Positions 6,288-8,297 of a stretch of 8,297 nucleotides of DNA are shown piece by piece; the stretch's first letter is position 1, and every line of letters begins with the position of its first letter. This stretch comes from an uncultured Lachnobacterium sp. (GTDB taxonomy: Bacteria; Bacillota; Clostridia; Lachnospirales; Lachnospiraceae). The notes below the pieces were generated by a model that made no database searches, was not told the origin of the DNA, and saw only the letters and a program-made list of their open reading frames with translations. The stretch covers positions 1-8,297 of the forward strand of contig URQG01000075.1 in the NCBI GenBank assembly GCA_900549895.1, in the 5' to 3' direction. Made by a program: the position numbers and the translations under genes.

Positions 6288-6316
6288 TGGACAGATGCGC
6301 TTAAAGTTGTTACAAT
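6288..6316 (+). promoter_or_regulatory. Putative extended -10 sigma-A promoter for the GGDEF-EAL gene
   Basis: TGGACA (6288-6293) and TACAAT (6311-6316) are spaced 17 nt, and each matches consensus at five of six positions. TG at 6308-6309 adds an extended -10 element. The predicted start, near 6323, coincides with the ribosome site, so the leader would be only about 14 nt. Confidence 0.6.
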
Positions 6317-6322
6317 GAGGAT

Positions 6323-6339
6323 AAAGGAGTGATGTCGTG
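6323..6339 (+). promoter_or_regulatory. Ribosome binding site selecting a GTG start
   Basis: AAAGGAG (6323-6329) lies 7 nt before GTG 6337. The competing ATG at 6332 is out of frame and reads Met-Ser-stop, so it cannot be the gene start. The GTG frame opens directly on a hydrophobic N-terminal segment. Confidence 0.8.
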
Positions 6340-8250
6340 AGAATTACTTATCTGGCAGCTTTCATAGGAACGCTGATCATACTATTTTTTACAATTTCAA
6401 AATCATATTTGAGTCAGAAAAGTATAGCAAAAACACTTCGTAAGGTGCTGCTTGCGGCAGTGGTTGCTACAATCGCTAATATGGTTGTTATAATTCCAGT
6501 GTCGGAAACTGTTTGCATGTTCGCTCACAGTGTTTTTTTCGTGGGAATGAACTGGGTAATGTATTACATGATGGCATTTGTGATGGAGTACACAAACAGT
6601 GAGAATCTGATGAAGCATGGACCGTTTATTTTTGGGGCACTGCTTCTTGCGGATTCTGTTTCTATGGTGTGTAATTTTTTCACGCATCATGCTTTTACGG
6701 CAACAGAGATGATACTTGATGATGGGGAAGTGTTTTATCGGCTGAATTATCGGCAACCGTATCATGTGCATCTTGCAATTACAAATCTGTTAATTGTTCT
6801 TGCAATCATAAGTCTTGTCGTTAAAATTGCAAAAACACCGCGTATCTATCGGTCAAAATATATATTTATTCTGATTATTCTCGTGTTTGTGGGTATTGCA
6901 GATACGATATATGTTTTCTTTGGCGGAATCATCGATGTTTCTATTATCGGATTTGCAGCCGGAGGCGTGTTAATGTATTACATGTCTGTCATCTATGTGC
7001 CAAAGGGACTGGTTGACAGGCTGTTTACAATGGTAGTCCATGATATGATGGATGGAGTACTTTTATTTGATCTGGATGGCAATTGTATTCAGGCAAATGA
7101 GAGTGCCATTGCGTTGGTTGAACCGGAATACCGTGAAAATGCTGCGGAAGCATTTGAAATCTGGTATCAGAAAGAATTGCAGAAGCAAGTGGATGAAAAC
7201 GGGCGCGATACCGTGATCAAAGTGGAAAACAAGACTCTGTATCTGCGGATTTTTCTGAAGAAGCTTCTGGACGAGGACGGAGCGGCGATCGGCGCGTTTA
7301 TTGATATTAAGAATCGCACGCAGGAAGTCAATGATCTGCAGGCGGAGCGCTACCGTGCGACACACGATCCGCTGACGGGATTATATAATAAAGAATTTTT
7401 CTATGAAAAAGTTCGACAGAGACTGGATGAGCAGCCGGAGGAGCAATTTATCCTTATCTGCTCGGATATCGGAAACTTTAAGATGGTCAATGATGTATTT
7501 GGAACGGAATGCGGAGATCGGGTATTGATCCGTATTGCGAGAGCATTACATGAAATGTGCAAGCCGGATCAGATCTATGGAAGAATCGATAATGACGGAT
7601 TTGCGCTGCTTATGAAGAAATCAGACTACGGGGAGGAGTATTTTCAGAACGTTCCGCAGTCGAAGGTGTATGTTGAAAAAGATATCGAATATCCGATCCG
7701 GTTGTATCTTGGGGTGTATGAAATCGTGCAGAAAGACCTTCCGGTATCCGTGATGTGTGACCGCGCTAAGATGGCAATTGCTACGATCAAGGGAAATTAT
7801 CAGAAGCGTCTGGCTTATTACGATGAGAAGCTGCGACAGAGTGTGTTGAACGAGCAGGAAATTATGGGAGAACTGGACGATGCAATCGCATCCGGACAGT
7901 TTCATATCTATCTGCAGGCACAGGTTAACGGACAGGGAGAATCCCATGGCGCGGAGGCGCTGGTCCGTTGGATCCATCCGAAAAAAGGCTATCTGCCACC
8001 ATCTGCGTTTATCGATATTCTTGAGAAGAACGGAGCTATCGTTCGACTTGACAGGTACATATGGGAACTTACATGTCAGAAGTTGAGAGAATGGACGGAT
8101 GAAGGACGGGAGGATATGTATCTTTCGGTGAATATCTCGCCAAAGGATTTCTATTTTATTGATATTTATGAGACGTTTACAAGTCTTGTAGAACAGTATG
8201 GAATTAATCCGGGGAGGCTGCACCTTGAGATTACGGAGACATCTGTGATG
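6337..8250 (+). CDS. 7TM-PAS-GGDEF-EAL cyclic-di-GMP protein, probable phosphodiesterase, 3'-truncated
   Basis: 638 native codons are present. Residues ~4-217 hold about seven hydrophobic segments (near 4-20, 37-56, 60-83, 97-118, 145-165, 175-195 and 198-217), a 7TM sensor-like input. Residues ~229-328 are PAS-like (VVHDMMDGVLLFDLDG). The GGDEF domain begins near HDPLTGLYN (Asp344), but its signature is DNDGF (418-422): both glycines and the Glu are lost. The second Asp of the usual DxD before FK is Gly, and the I-site RxxD position reads KPDQ, so cyclase activity is unlikely. The EAL domain (~510 onward) keeps EAL (540-542, in AEALVRW), Asn599 of SVNIS and Glu631 of ExTE, the first three metal-site residues. 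The DDFG, Lys and later Glu motifs lie beyond the end. It therefore probably hydrolyses c-di-GMP at the membrane (inference). The frame stays open into the adapter at 8251; those codons are artefact. It is transcribed from its own promoter with a cre-like site. Confidence 0.9.
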
Positions 8251-8297
8251 CTGTCTCTTATACACATCTCCGAGCCCACGAGACGCGTAGTAATCTC
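8251..8297 (+). other. Illumina Nextera adapter and i7 index (non-biological)
   Basis: CTGTCTCTTATACACATCT (8251-8269) is the reverse-complement 19-bp Tn5 mosaic end used in Nextera. It is followed by CCGAGCCCACGAGAC (8270-8284), the read-2 adapter arm. Next comes an 8-nt index GCGTAGTA (8285-8292), which I recall as index N719, and then ATCTC (8293-8297), the start of the P7 flow-cell sequence. The order adapter-index-P7 rules out a natural Tn5 end. These bases should be trimmed. Confidence 0.98.

Noticed and set aside
6484..6497. Second copy of the GTTGTTATAACAAC operator
   Set aside because: GTTGTTATAATTCC matches only the left part, has no right half-site and lies inside coding sequence; likely chance.
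7621..8265. 214-aa minus-strand open frame opposite the GGDEF-EAL gene
   Set aside because: Its start codon lies inside the Nextera adapter (protein begins MYKRQ) and the rest is antisense to clear GGDEF/EAL coding sequence.
8251..8269. Natural Tn5/transposon end
   Set aside because: The mosaic end is followed by the synthetic read-2 arm, an 8-nt index and P7 bases, so it is a library adapter.

Overview
The window reads as a bacterial chromosome fragment, most likely from Bacillota, class Clostridia, and plausibly Lachnospiraceae. This rests on AGGAGG-type ribosome binding sites, sigma-A-like promoters, moderate GC content and the gene families present. TGA acts as a stop codon (for example at 1725-1727), so code 11 applies. 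No RNA genes, CRISPR arrays, insertion sequences or phage genes were seen. The assignment to a family is inference.

Layout. (1) Positions 1-3448 hold two overlapping genes for a heterodimeric ABC exporter of the BmrCD/LmrCD/TM287-288 type; the first runs off the left edge. The motif changes fall on the two subunits in the way that builds one consensus and one degenerate ATPase site. (2) Positions 3449-3555 are a leader with a strong hairpin that lacks a T tract, plus two small overlapping hairpins. (3) Positions 3556-5316 hold a small redox/metal module: an 88-aa HMA (CxxC) protein, a convergent cysteine-rich 4Fe-4S protein ending 1 nt away, and a divergent Crp/Fnr-family regulator. The 122-nt regulator/ferredoxin intergenic region carries overlapping divergent promoters and a perfect 14-bp palindrome. 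The palindrome is centred at about -41.5 of the ferredoxin promoter and about +16 of the regulator promoter, which suggests a switch that activates the ferredoxin and represses the regulator. (4) Positions 5357-6223 hold an EamA-type transporter made of two very similar halves and interrupted by one in-frame TGA. (5) Positions 6224-6336 carry a near-consensus cre-like operator and a good promoter for (6) a 7TM-PAS-GGDEF-EAL cyclic-di-GMP protein from GTG 6337, with a degenerate GGDEF motif.

The last 47 nt (8251-8297) are not biological. They are Illumina Nextera adapter plus an i7 index, so the GGDEF-EAL gene is truncated by the end of the assembly and native sequence ends at 8250.

The most interesting candidate system is the HMA protein / Cys-rich ferredoxin / Crp-Fnr regulator cluster with its shared operator. 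It resembles HcpR-type nitrosative or redox stress control in anaerobes, but no hcp gene is visible here, so the signal sensed remains inference.
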